21,852 nucleotides of DNA from DASZVN01 sp035547055 (GCA_035547055.1 DASZVN010000187.1:1-21852), one strand, 5' to 3'; shown: positions 7,301 through 13,451, numbered from the stretch's first letter. Translations and numbers: made by a program. Notes: generated from the sequence alone by a model not told the origin.

Positions 7301-8182
7301 GACCTTGTCGCTCTCCTCGACGCGCGGCGCGACCGAGCAATGGCCGCAGCGGAGGTCGTCGCCGAACCAGGCAACGACGAGCGACACGTTCCTCAGCGCC
7401 GGGCAGACCGCCTCCAGCTCGTCGAGCGAGGCCTGCCAGTCGGTCGGCGCGATCGAGAGGTGGCGGTTCTCCGGCTCGGACGCGCCGAAGCCGGTCTGCC
7501 GGGCCACCGTCGTCGTGGCGTAGCCGTGCTCGGTCGCGCCCGGGATCAGGGTGATCGCCTGCACCTTGCCTTCGAGCGCGCCGACCGGGCGCACCACCTC
7601 GAAGGCGAGCTGCGGGATGCGGTTGCCGAAATCGGCGAGCGGCAGCCGCTCGAACACGACATAGGCGAGGCCGCGATAGGCCGGCACCGTGCCCGCCGCC
7701 TCCTTGGCGACGATCAGGGGATCGGCCTCCTGCGCGTCGTCGCCGCGATGGACCCGCATGGTGATGCCGGTGAGGTCGAGCGGGTTGCCGTCGGCCCAGA
7801 TGCGGCGGACGCAAGCGATCGGTCCCTCGCACAGGCCAACGGCGAAGTTCGCGAAATAGCTGACGGTCTCGGTGGTGGCGCCGCCGAACGCGCCGCCCTT
7901 GCCGCCCGCCGGCTCGCTCGAGGTCACGGCCTCCAGGTGCGTCGCCCAGATGATCTGGCCGCCGAGCTGGCCGCGGCCGTAGAGCCGCGGGATCGGGCTG
8001 CCCTCGGTCGAGGCGGTGACGGTGAGGTCCTTGATCGTCGGCGCCGCGGCGGCGGGCGCGAACAGGCTCTGGTCGACGATCGCGCCCGCGAGCCCGCCGA
8101 CCGCGCGCCCGATGAGCGCGCCGACCGACCCGAACACGCCGCCGAGCGCGGCCCCCGCGACCTGCAGGACAAGGGTAGCCAT
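4313..8182 (-). CDS. GTA TIM-barrel baseplate/tail-tip protein (g15, rcc01698-like)
   Basis: At 1289 aa this matches the size of the large RcGTA tail-tip protein (about 1300). The N-terminus MATLVLQVAGAALGGVFGSV is the Gly-rich segment typical of the family. Baseplate domains follow (VTASTEGSPIPRLYGRGQLG). Residues ~430-730 contain the GTA TIM-barrel, glycoside-hydrolase-like domain (FVVGSEFRELTRVR, VGIDWYAPLADWRDGG, then PVWLTECGCPAVDKG). The region after ~790 is the phage-tail_3-type domain (LQPLADLYAFAAREREDQVA). The ATG at 8182 was chosen because the family motif begins there; the ribosome site is weak. It follows the NlpC/P60 gene after a 97-base gap filled by an inverted repeat. Its product forms the distal plug/megatron that contacts the cell envelope. 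Confidence 0.95.
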   Translation of the reverse strand: MATLVLQVAGAALGGVFGSVGALIGRAVGGLAGAIVDQSLFAPAAAAPTIKDLTVTASTEGSPIPRLYGRGQLGGQIIWATHLEAVTSSEPAGGKGGAFGGATTETVSYFANFAVGLCEGPIACVRRIWADGNPLDLTGITMRVHRGDDAQEADPLIVAKEAAGTVPAYRGLAYVVFERLPLADFGNRIPQLAFEVVRPVGALEGKVQAITLIPGATEHGYATTTVARQTGFGASEPENRHLSIAPTDWQASLDELEAVCPALRNVSLVVAWFGDDLRCGHCSVAPRVEESDKVTSTPWSVAGLTRATARVVSESGGAPAYGGSPSDDSVVQAIRDLKARGLQVTLYPFLMMDVPVGNALPDPHAGTAPQPAYPWRGTLTCDPAPGVAGTVDATAAAADQVAAFFGTAAPADFTDDGTAVHYGGPDEWGWRRFVLHLAALARLAGGVDAFVVGSEFRELTRVRSASGVYPAVTQFAALAADVRTMLGTGARLVYAADWTEYGAHVLDGGAEVRFPLDPLFASDAVDAVGIDWYAPLADWRDGGNHRDLALAETIYDRTYLDGNVEGGEGYDWFYADAAARDAQDRTPIGDGLGKPWVFRQKDLNSWWSNPHYERVGGAELPSPTAWVPESKPVWLTECGCPAVDKGANAPNVFPDPKSSAGGIPYYSSGLRDDFIQRRVLEAVTGHWDPAAGHNPVSTVYGAPMIDPARIALWTWDARPWPAFPAAISVWADGPAWHTGHWLTGRLGQAPLAELAATAAADSGVSGLDASALEGVVDGVVVGRPASLRDTLQPLADLYAFAAREREDQVALLPRGRGVATALAPADFVDQGDGARPLLHQERGQETELPATLAVNYTEVDADFAPSVATAMVSGTRATGQASIDTAIVSWQGEMVRRAEQRLQDLWVARDTASFSLAPTRWALEAGDMVSLGADTDARFEIAQIADGSARAISARAIAPAVFAPGAGTQSVTARPLRAPSLAAFPEVVLIDMPWAGGDPPTLLRLAVASVPWPRAFTLWRDAGGSFTAERTLRVPAIAGATTAELAAGPPWRWDRAAAITVVLPRGTPVGGGEGRVLAGGNLAAVAAPGGGWEVIQFAAAELVGPDTWRLSTLLRGLAGTEDLAAAAKPAGSRLVMLDRAVVPLVAGIANVGRAMDWRLAQVGRDYADPFAVAASATITNLALQPRRPVMARARRTAGGVSLSWIGRSRGDDSWDVEPALDQPEGWQVAILAGGTVKRTLTASTAAATYAAADELVDFGAAQTSLAVSIAQVSPFTGPGPALEKTLDVR

Positions 8183-8203
8183 GGGACCATTCCGTGGTGA
8201 TCT

Positions 8204-8281
8204 GTAGGGTGTGCAACGCGAAGCGTTGCGCATCAGTCAGGCGCCGGAGGTGCGCATCGGCGACGCCGATGCACACCCTAC
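8204..8281. repeat. Intergenic palindromic repeat, GTAGGGTGTGCA family
   Basis: Outer 12-base arms GTAGGGTGTGCA (8204-8215) and TGCACACCCTAC (8270-8281) are perfect complements. Inside lie two smaller hairpins, GCAACGC-gaa-GCGTTGC and GCATCGGC-gac-GCCGATGC. The element fills the gap between the NlpC/P60 and TIM-barrel genes and overlaps the NlpC stop codon. Related elements occur at 17737-17812 and 19328-19396. Confidence 0.85.
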
Positions 8282-8718
8282 GAAGAGCCGGGAAAGCGGA
8301 AGCGCGCCACGAGACGCCGCCGCCAGGGCCGGAGCGCGACCTCGGCGACGGCGGCGCCGTCGTGGGCGTGGACCATGTGGCCGGCGTCGGTCGCGATCGC
8401 GAGATGCTTCGCCGCGACCTCGGGCCGCCAGCGGAACAGCAGCACCTCGCCCGGCGCGATCTCGCCCGGCGGCTGCTCGACCAGCCAGCGCCGCGCCGCC
8501 GCGAGAAGCGGCTCGCCGCCCCGCGCCTCGGCCCAGTCGGGCGCATAGGGCGGCACCGCGGCCGGCAGCGGGCCGATCAGCGCGCGCCATACCCCGACGA
8601 CGAGGCCGAGGCAGTCGCAGCCGGCGCCGATCAGCGCTCCGCGATGCACGTAGGGCGTCCCGATCCACCGCCGCGCCTCCGCGACGACGGCATCCGGCGA
8701 CGGCCTTTCCCACGTCAC
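8278..8718 (-). CDS. NlpC/P60-family peptidase (g14, rcc01697-like)
   Basis: This is a 146-aa cysteine peptidase. RRWIGTPYVHRGALIGAGCD contains the catalytic Cys (in AGCDCLGLV). The His lies in AAKHLAIATDAGHMVHAHDG. The segment APGEVLLFRWRP between them is typical of the family. In RcGTA the homologue is part of the tail tip and cuts peptide cross-links as the tail crosses the recipient wall. No ATG precedes the conserved start, so GTG at 8718 (VTWERPSP) was selected. The frame is open further upstream, but that sequence is repeat-derived (8765-8860). The gene sits between the hub and TIM-barrel genes, as in RcGTA, and is isolated from both by repeats. Confidence 0.88.
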   Translation of the reverse strand: MTWERPSPDAVVAEARRWIGTPYVHRGALIGAGCDCLGLVVGVWRALIGPLPAAVPPYAPDWAEARGGEPLLAAARRWLVEQPPGEIAPGEVLLFRWRPEVAAKHLAIATDAGHMVHAHDGAAVAEVALRPWRRRLVARFRFPGSS

Positions 8719-8759
8719 GCCCGGACCTGGTCCGCGTATCCACGCCCCGCCCGCGACAC

Positions 8760-8925
8760 CGCCGCCGTCATCCCTGCCGGAGCGGAGCGGCGAGCCGGAA
8801 TCCGGAACACGGCTCGCCGGCCGGATCCCGGATCGCGCAGCCATCTCGGGCTTGTCCGAGATGGCCCACGTAGTGTGTGCAAATCGGACAAGCTCGATTT
8901 GCATGCGCGTCCATGACGACGGGCG
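8760..8925. repeat. Composite intergenic repeats, GTCATCCCKGCCGGAGCG family
   Basis: This 230-base gap between hub and peptidase genes holds GTCATCCCTGCCGGAGCG near 8767, with inverted partners GAGCCGG/CCGGCTC-type and GGATCCCGGATCGCG. Two small hairpins follow: CATCTCGGgcttgtCCGAGATG (8842-8863) and GCAAATCGgacaagctCGATTTGC (8879-8902). The first part is related to the element at 13497-13600. No gene is seen here. Confidence 0.7.
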
Positions 8926-8948
8926 CGGGTCATCGTGAGAATCGGAAC

Positions 8949-9842
8949 TCACAGGAAGAAGCTCCCGCCGTCGTCCTGGCCGTCGTCGCCGGTCGGATAG
9001 GTCAGCACGCGGTCGGTGCCGGGCATCTGCGCGAAGCCACGGAAATTGGCGATGTTAGCGAACTTCGCCTGGCAGGTGGCGGCGGTCTTGTCGCAGCCGG
9101 CGCCGATCGAGAACGCGTCGCCCGTCGCGACCCCGCGCGGCGCCGCCTGCCACAGCGCGATCCGCACCACGCCGCCCGCCGCCGAATGCTGGCGCACTGG
9201 CTGCGCGAGGCCGGCATTGGCACCGCTCGTCCAGGCCAGGACGCCGCCGCGGAACCAGCCGTCGGCATAGGCGTCGAGGCCGCTCGCGGTGATGGTGAAG
9301 CCGTCCTCCGCTGCGGTCACGGTGCCGCTGCCGGTGAAGGCCGGCACCGCCAGCGCGACGGTGCAGTGGGCGTCGCCGAGCGCCGCGTCGCAGGTCGGCG
9401 AGAACAGCCGGCCGGTGACGACGTTGAGCCGCGCCGACGGGCCGCGCAGCTCGGCGGTGAAAGCCCGGTCGTCGCGCCTGACCTCGCCGATCTCGCCGAC
9501 CGCCACGCGCAGGCGCTGGTCGGGCGCCGCCCAGTTGACCACGAAGACCTCGACCGACGCGGCGTCCCACAGGCCCGCGGCGAGGTCGGCTTCCGCGAGC
9601 GCGTCGTCGCTGAACGCGCCCGCGACCTCGCCGCCCCCGACCGCGAAGCCGAGCGACGCGGTCGCCTCGGCGGCGTCGAGGCCGCTCGCCGCAGCGAAGG
9701 TGGTGCCGTCGAAGACGAGATCGCGGTCGTGGTCGGTGAAGCCGAACGTGCGGCCGTCGCTCCGCGTGGCGCGCCAGCAGCGGCAGAGCGTGGTGACGCT
9801 GCCGGCGAGATGGGCGGCGAGGTCGGGCGGGATCGTGCGCAT
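8949..9842 (-). CDS. DUF2163/BR0599-type tail hub protein (g13, rcc01696-like)
   Basis: The 297-aa protein has the N-terminal DUF2163 signature (TTLCRCWRATRSDGRTFGFT, then DHDRDLVFDGTTFAA) and the BR0599 C-terminal domain. Four cysteines in two pairs, C151/C160 (SPTCDAALGDAHC) and C250/C257 (GAGCDKTAATC), are spaced as metal or iron-sulfur ligands; the RcGTA hub is reported to hold such a cluster. It acts as the trimeric hub joining the distal tail ring to the TIM-barrel protein. The ATG at 9842 has GGAG 7 bases upstream. It is divergent from the FkbM gene, so its transcription from the upstream tail genes must cross a plus-strand insertion, or it has its own promoter in 9843-10001. Confidence 0.92.
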   Translation of the reverse strand: MRTIPPDLAAHLAGSVTTLCRCWRATRSDGRTFGFTDHDRDLVFDGTTFAAASGLDAAEATASLGFAVGGGEVAGAFSDDALAEADLAAGLWDAASVEVFVVNWAAPDQRLRVAVGEIGEVRRDDRAFTAELRGPSARLNVVTGRLFSPTCDAALGDAHCTVALAVPAFTGSGTVTAAEDGFTITASGLDAYADGWFRGGVLAWTSGANAGLAQPVRQHSAAGGVVRIALWQAAPRGVATGDAFSIGAGCDKTAATCQAKFANIANFRGFAQMPGTDRVLTYPTGDDGQDDGGSFFL

Positions 9843-10001
9843 CGCGGTCTCCGGAGCCGGACCTCGGCGCTCCGCGCCGCATGCGCGGCCGAAGCCGCCG
9901 TGGACGCTGCGAGCCGGGTGTCCTTTTCACTCCACCGTTTGGGGGAATTTCACGCCCGATTGGAATTCGTATGGTTGCGGGCGGGTATCCTGGGGATCGA
10001 C

Positions 10002-10730
10002 ATGATCAAGGAACTGGTGCGCGGCGCCATCGCGAAGGCCGGCTACGACGTCTTCCAGCGGCGCAGCGGCTACTCCCTCGTCAGCTTCATCGAGAATCAC
10101 GGCATCGACGTCGTCATCGACGTCGGCGCGAACCGCGGCCAGTTCGCCCGCCGCCTGATCAGCCAGGGCTACAAAGGCCGGGTGGTGTCGTTCGAGCCGA
10201 TCGCCGAATTGGCCCATGCCCTCGCCGCCGGCCGCGGCAGCGCCATCGACTGGCAGATCCACCCGTTCGCCCTCGGCGACGTCGAAGGCGAGTTCGCTTT
10301 CAACATCAGCCGCTCCGACGATTTCTCCTCGTTCAAGGAGCACACTGCGGAAAGCGCGGGCGCCTTCTCGGGCATCGCGGTCGACAGCCGGCGGACCGTG
10401 CCGGTCCGGCGGCTCGACAATGTCGATCTCGGCCTCTCGGCCGACAGCCGCGTGTTCCTGAAGCTCGACACCCAGGGCTACGACCGCTCGGTGCTCGACG
10501 GCGCCACCGCGACGCTGCGGTTCGTCCGCGGGATGCAGATCGAGCTGCCGATCCACCGGCTCTACCAGGACACCTGGTCCTTCGCCGAGGCGATCACCCA
10601 TCTCGACAAGATCGGCTTCGTGCCGTCGCAATTCTGGCCGGTCGGGACCTTTCCCGGCGATCCCGCTTCGGCGATCGAGATGGACTGCGTCCTGCGCCGG
10701 AAAGAGGCGGCTCCGCTCTCGCTGCAGTGA
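10002..10730 (+). CDS. FkbM-family SAM-dependent methyltransferase
   Basis: A 242-aa protein with the FkbM fold. The SAM-binding motif I is VVIDVGANRGQFARRL (residues 37-52), followed by VVSFEPIAEL (61-70) and the family hallmark FLKLDTQGYDRSVLDGA (152-168). These enzymes O-methylate sugars or other small molecules, often on surface polysaccharides and glycans. The ATG at 10002 has GGGGAT 7 bases ahead. It lies on the plus strand, against the direction of the tail genes, between distal tail (g12) and hub (g13) where RcGTA has no gene. A 159-base divergent gap separates it from the hub gene and 64 bases from the converging g12. It is an inserted cargo gene; a role in modifying the particle or cell surface is speculation. 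Confidence 0.9.
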   Translation: MIKELVRGAIAKAGYDVFQRRSGYSLVSFIENHGIDVVIDVGANRGQFARRLISQGYKGRVVSFEPIAELAHALAAGRGSAIDWQIHPFALGDVEGEFAFNISRSDDFSSFKEHTAESAGAFSGIAVDSRRTVPVRRLDNVDLGLSADSRVFLKLDTQGYDRSVLDGATATLRFVRGMQIELPIHRLYQDTWSFAEAITHLDKIGFVPSQFWPVGTFPGDPASAIEMDCVLRRKEAAPLSLQ

Positions 10731-10794
10731 CGCGGCCGCTCGATCACGACCTTGTCCGAAGGCCGCGCCACGCTTCCAGGATCGTGCTCCTGCC

Positions 10795-11436
10795 TCACAC
10801 CGCGATCTCGACCACCGGCACGCTCGGGATCGCGCCCGAGGCGAAGCCCGACAGGTCGATCTCGAGCGCGTCGGTGTCGAAGCGCACCGGCACGTCGAAC
10901 TCGAAGCCGGCGGCGATCGCAGCGCCCGTCGCGGGCGCGCTCGCGAAGGTGACGAGGCCGGTGGTCTCGTCGACGGCGACGGCACTGCCGATCGTCTGCT
11001 CGACGCCGGCGACCGCGATGCGCACCGTGCCCGCGACCGGCTTTTTGATCGGCCGCGCATAGGGCGCGAAGCTCGCGCCATAGATCTTCGTCAGTGCGAA
11101 AACCTTCGTCGTGCCGTCGCCGACGCCGATCGCCTGGTCGGTCGCAGCGACCGCGGCGCCGGGCGCGGCCGAAGAAAAGTCGAGCCGGTCGTGCCAGCGA
11201 AAACCATAGAGACGTCCGCGCCGCTCTTCAAAGAACTGCACGACGTCGCCGAGGCCGGCGAAATCCTTGATGCCCCATCCGGCATCCCAGCGCCGCCGCG
11301 CGTCGGCCCAGCGCGCGTTGCGGCTTTCGCCGCCCGAGCCGAGCGCGACGATGTCGGTCTTCCGCATCGGTCCGCCGCGCGCGCCGAGCGCGATCGCCGT
11401 CGGAAAGCGCACCTCATGAAAAGCGGGCTGGCTCAT
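10795..11436 (-). CDS. DUF2460 (TIGR02217) distal tail protein (g12, rcc01695-like)
   Basis: The 213-aa protein begins MSQPAFHEVRFPTAIALGAR, then GGPMRKTDIVALGSGGESRN, which is the family signature. It continues with GDVVQFFEERRGRLYGFRWH and AIGVGDGTTKVFALTKIYGA and ends with the C-terminal SGFASGAIPSVPVVEIAV. In RcGTA this protein forms the distal ring at the end of the tail tube. The start ATG at 11436 is preceded by GGGGC. It is flanked by plus-strand inserts on both sides: histone-like gene upstream, FkbM gene downstream. It is therefore isolated from the rest of the tail operon, with only ~120 bases upstream for a promoter of its own. Confidence 0.93.
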   Translation of the reverse strand: MSQPAFHEVRFPTAIALGARGGPMRKTDIVALGSGGESRNARWADARRRWDAGWGIKDFAGLGDVVQFFEERRGRLYGFRWHDRLDFSSAAPGAAVAATDQAIGVGDGTTKVFALTKIYGASFAPYARPIKKPVAGTVRIAVAGVEQTIGSAVAVDETTGLVTFASAPATGAAIAAGFEFDVPVRFDTDALEIDLSGFASGAIPSVPVVEIAV

Positions 11437-11556
11437 TTCTGCCCCAAGCCTTCAAACATGTGTGGAAAACCGCCGCCGACAGTTTTACCATTTCGAGAAT
11501 CGGAATCGGGATAAGTAGAGTTCCCGAGTGTGGCTGTCCCGGAAAGGAGCTGGGCC

Positions 11557-11745
11557 ATGGTCAAAGCGGCAAAGACGACTACCCGTGCCAAGGCTGGTGC
11601 GACGAAAGCGGCGGCGGCGAAGAAGCCGGCGGCGAAGACGGCGGCGAAGAAGCCCGCCGCCAAGACCGCGGCGAAGAAGCCGGCGGCGAAGGCCAAGGCG
11701 GCGCCGAAGGCTGCCGTCCGCAAGGCCCCTGCCAAGAAGAAATAG
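11557..11745 (+). CDS. Histone H1-like Lys/Ala-rich DNA-binding protein
   Basis: A 62-aa, strongly basic protein: MVKAAKTTTRAKAGATKAAA, followed by three 9-residue repeats AAKKPAAK(T/A) and a tail ending KKK. Such AAKKPAAK repeats are the hallmark of bacterial H1-like proteins that bind and compact DNA without sequence preference. The start was fixed by a strong AAAGGAG site 7 bases before ATG 11557; the in-frame start at 11530 has none. It is on the plus strand, 7 bases from the converging stop of the tape-measure gene, and upstream of it the minus-strand g12 begins. Each repeat is a 27-base unit (11614-11694). Whether it compacts the host nucleoid or GTA DNA cannot be told from sequence. 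Confidence 0.85.
   Translation: MVKAAKTTTRAKAGATKAAAAKKPAAKTAAKKPAAKTAAKKPAAKAKAAPKAAVRKAPAKKK
11614..11694 (+). repeat. Three tandem 27-bp repeats inside the histone-like gene
   Basis: The units 11614-11640, 11641-11667 and 11668-11694 each encode AAKKPAAK plus Thr, Thr and Ala. They differ mainly at third codon positions. The copy number could vary between strains. Confidence 0.9.
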
Positions 11746-11752
11746 GCGCCCG

Positions 11753-12340
11753 TCACAGGCCGCGGCGGCCTCGCGCCACGGCGCGGGCCAATGCGGCGGT
11801 GACTTCCGCCTCGGACCGCCGAAAGCCGGCGACATCCGGGGTAGCGATGTTGACGGTGACGTTCACGGGCGAAGCGGCGCTGGCCGCACGAACGCCCAGT
11901 TGACCGGAGCCGTCGCGCGCCAGCGGAATGATCGCCTCGGCGCCGGCCTCGCCGGCAAGTCCGAGGCTGCTTCCCGCCATCGGAAAATAGGTCGGCGCAG
12001 CCACCACGCCCCCAGCCGCGAAGGGTGTCGTTGAACCAGCGACACTCCCGCTGCCGGCGGGCGAGGTGGCTGCGCCGATCAGTTTGTCGGCCAGGCCGAC
12101 GACCGCGCCGCCGAGCGCGTCGGTCACCGGCTTCAGCGCCGCGCGAAGCGCGAGATCCGACAGCCGCAGCGCCAGGCCCGACAGCACGTCGTCGAGCGCG
12201 CGGCCCTTCACGACGCCGTCGTCGAGCGCCGTCGCCAGCGCACTGCCGAAGCTTCGCGACATCCGCTCCATCTGGTCGAGATCGGCCGCGATCTGTGTCG
12301 TCCCGGCGACGGCAGCGGAGGTGGGCTCGTCGGTGGCCAT
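11753..12340 (-). CDS. Short tail tape-measure protein (g11, rcc01694-like)
   Basis: At 195 aa this is close to the short RcGTA tape measure and far below most siphophage ones, consistent with a short GTA tail. Residues ~25-100 are helical and Ala/Leu-rich (MERMSRSFGSALATALDDGV, VLSGLALRLSDLALRAALKP). The C-terminal half holds the characteristic TPFAAGGVVAAPTYFPMAGS, GLAGEAGAEAIIPLARDGSG and VNVTVNIATPDVAGFRRSEA. It sets tail length and is chaperoned by the gp10/TAC proteins encoded just upstream. The ATG at 12340 has AGGGA upstream. A 167-base repeat-filled gap separates it from the chaperone frame. Confidence 0.92.
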   Translation of the reverse strand: MATDEPTSAAVAGTTQIAADLDQMERMSRSFGSALATALDDGVVKGRALDDVLSGLALRLSDLALRAALKPVTDALGGAVVGLADKLIGAATSPAGSGSVAGSTTPFAAGGVVAAPTYFPMAGSSLGLAGEAGAEAIIPLARDGSGQLGVRAASAASPVNVTVNIATPDVAGFRRSEAEVTAALARAVARGRRGL

Positions 12341-12354
12341 GCGATGGTCCCTTT

Positions 12355-12507
12355 GAAACGCGAATAGCGAAATCGCGAATAGCGAATAGAAATTCGGGGA
12401 CGGGGGAATAGGGGGATCTCGGCTCGCGCATTGCGGCCGGCAGCCCGGCGCACCGTTCGCTCGTCACTTCTTCCCTATTGGCTATTCGCTACTCCCTATT
12501 CGCGTCT
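12355..12507. repeat. Intergenic inverted repeat, GCGAATAG family
   Basis: Left arm copies of GCGAATAGCGAATAG (12361-12391) and GGGAATAGGGGG face right arm copies TCCCTATTGGCTATTCGC and CTCCCTATTCGCG (12471-12504). Together they could fold into a long imperfect hairpin. The same family lies at 16650-16756 between the protease and capsid genes. No gene is seen in the gap. Confidence 0.75.
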
Positions 12508-12678
12508 TCAATCCGGGTAGCGCCGCATCAGCGCATCCAGCGTGGCGCGATCGGGTGGTGGCAGCGCGTGCGGAAGGGCGTGGGCCGCAGCCGCCAGCTC
12601 ACGCGGCGTCATCGCCCAGAAGTCGCGCGGCGCGAGACGCAGCACGCCGAGCCCGAAGCTCAGCGCGGCGTCCCAGGG
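12508..12678 (-). CDS. Phage tail assembly chaperone (TAC, g10.1), probably made by -1 frameshift from gp10
   Basis: The frame encodes PWDAALSFGLGVLRLAPRDF, then WAMTPRELAAAA and ends LDALMRRYPD. This is the TIGR02216 GTA/phage tail chaperone (usual length ~60-70 aa). The frame is open far upstream but contains no ATG, GTG or TTG before the conserved FPWDAALSFGLG. The first in-frame starts (GTG of GVLRL and ATG of WAMTPREL) would remove it. The frame is -1 relative to gp10, and both frames encode Pro-Phe-Pro across CCCTTTCCCT. A ribosome slipping there gives a 176-aa gp10-TAC fusion. Such G-GT fusions recruit the tape measure and tail tube during tail assembly. Initiation at a rare codon (ATT in RIVGRN) is the main alternative. 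Confidence 0.85.
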   Translation of the reverse strand, partial: PWDAALSFGLGVLRLAPRDFWAMTPRELAAAAHALPHALPPPDRATLDALMRRYPD

Positions 12679-12684
12679 AAAGGG
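12636..12684 (-). other. Candidate programmed -1 ribosomal frameshift signal
   Basis: In the gp10 frame the codons read CGC CCT TTC CCT GGG. They contain C CCT TTC (12684-12678) and T TTC CCT (12681-12675), both fitting X XXY YYZ. Five bases after the first heptamer a stem can form. GACGC (12672-12668) pairs with GCGTC (12640-12636), CGC with GTG, and GCTGAGC (12664-12658) with GCTCGGC (12652-12646). The loop is TTCGG. The gp10 stop TGA (12662-12660) lies within the stem, as is usual for such sites. In GC-rich DNA a stem can arise by chance, so the main evidence is the missing start codon of the chaperone frame. Confidence 0.65.
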
Positions 12685-13037
12685 CGCGGCACCGCGGCCG
12701 CACCGCCCTCCCCGTTTTCTTCCGGTCCGGCCATGCCGAAGGTTGCGGCCAACAATTCGCCAAGTATCCGGACATAGCCTGGCGCGCCGCCCGCGGCCGC
12801 GAGCGCCGCCACCTCGGCATCGGCGACATCGTTGCCGCCGCCGCGCAGTCCCGCGCCAAGGATCGCGATCACGTCGTGCGCCGAGAAGCGGCCGGCCTGG
12901 AACCGCTCGGCCAGCGCCATCAGGTCGGCGGCGCCGAACGCGGCCTCGAGCTCGGCCAGCGCGCCAAGCGTGAGGCACAGCGTATAGAGGCGGCCGCCGA
13001 GCTCGGCCTGGATCTCGCCGCGGTGGCGGTTCGCCAT
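12660..13037 (-). CDS. GTA gp10-like tail protein (rcc01692-like)
   Basis: This 125-aa protein has the GTA_gp10 family pattern: MANRHRGEIQAELGGRLYTL, CLTLGALAELEAAFGAADLM, FSAHDVIAILGAGLRGGGND, then GYVRILGELLAATFGM. The C-terminus is a low-complexity linker (GPEENGEGGAAAVPRPFPGT). It occupies the position of the lambda G-type tail chaperone, between tail tube and tape measure. The ATG at 13037 lies 3 bases after the tail-tube stop. The terminal codons overlap the chaperone frame and include the slippery sequence. The product is thus expected both as the short form and, at lower frequency, as a gp10-TAC fusion. Confidence 0.9.
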   Translation of the reverse strand: MANRHRGEIQAELGGRLYTLCLTLGALAELEAAFGAADLMALAERFQAGRFSAHDVIAILGAGLRGGGNDVADAEVAALAAAGGAPGYVRILGELLAATFGMAGPEENGEGGAAAVPRPFPGTPR

Positions 13038-13040
13038 CGC

Positions 13041-13451
13041 TCAGCCCGCCGTGAAGCCGATCGCGCCGGCGCTTTCGAGCGCGAGGTTGAACGTGACCTC
13101 GCCCTGGTAGTCGCCGGCGTAAGCGAGGCTCGTGATCTGGAACGGCCCCGCGAGCGTGCCGAAGCCCGGCACCACGACCTGCCAGTCGCGCGCGTCGCCG
13201 GAGAAGAACAGCGTCTGCGCCAGGCTGTCGGACGCCGCGTCCTTGAACACGCCGGTGCCCGCGACCGAGGCGTGGCGGATGCCGCCGCCCGACAGCAGCT
13301 CGCGCCAGCCGCCGTCGCTGTCGGCGTCGGTCACATCGACCGTCGCCGCGCCGAAGGTCAGCGAGCGCGTGCGCAGTCCCATGATCGTGGTGAAGCCGCC
13401 GGCGCCGTCGCCGGCCTTGAGAAGCAGGTCCTTGCCCTTCTGCGCGCCCAT
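13041..13451 (-). CDS. TP901-1-like major tail tube protein (g9, rcc01691-like)
   Basis: The 136-aa protein shows the family pattern MGAQKGKDLLLKAGDGAGGF, LRTRSLTFGAATVDVTDADS, GWRELLSGGG, and a tail with GDYQGEVTFNLALESAGAIG. Hexameric rings of this protein stack to form the tail tube. The ATG at 13451 matches the family start; the ribosome site is weak (CGGA). It is the first gene of a coupled block with gp10. A 256-base gap before it contains a repeat and a strong intrinsic terminator, so a promoter may exist between 13452 and 13621. Confidence 0.93.
   Translation of the reverse strand: MGAQKGKDLLLKAGDGAGGFTTIMGLRTRSLTFGAATVDVTDADSDGGWRELLSGGGIRHASVAGTGVFKDAASDSLAQTLFFSGDARDWQVVVPGFGTLAGPFQITSLAYAGDYQGEVTFNLALESAGAIGFTAG

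Noticed and set aside
2734..8200. Very long open frames on the plus strand (2734-4359, 4202-5440, 5963-8200)
   Set aside because: They lie antisense to the DUF2793 and TIM-barrel genes. Their composition is Arg/Gly/Ala-rich without domains, as expected from high-GC codon bias.
8719..8952. N-terminal extension of the NlpC/P60 protein
   Set aside because: The extra 78 residues are translated from palindromic repeat DNA and match no part of the family. The GTG at 8718 fits the family length.
8877..10001. N-terminal extension of the FkbM frame on the plus strand
   Set aside because: The extension is antisense to the DUF2163 gene; the ATG at 10002 has a good ribosome site and matches family length.
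10731..10794. Terminator between the convergent FkbM and DUF2460 genes
   Set aside because: No stem with a following U-tract could be found by eye in this gap.
11433..12467. Minus-strand ORF with hydrophobic AAGFFAAV repeats that look like membrane helices
   Set aside because: This is the exact antisense of the Lys/Ala repeats of the histone-like gene. The hydrophobic pattern is a by-product of Lys codons read on the other strand, and the plus-strand gene has a strong ribosome site.
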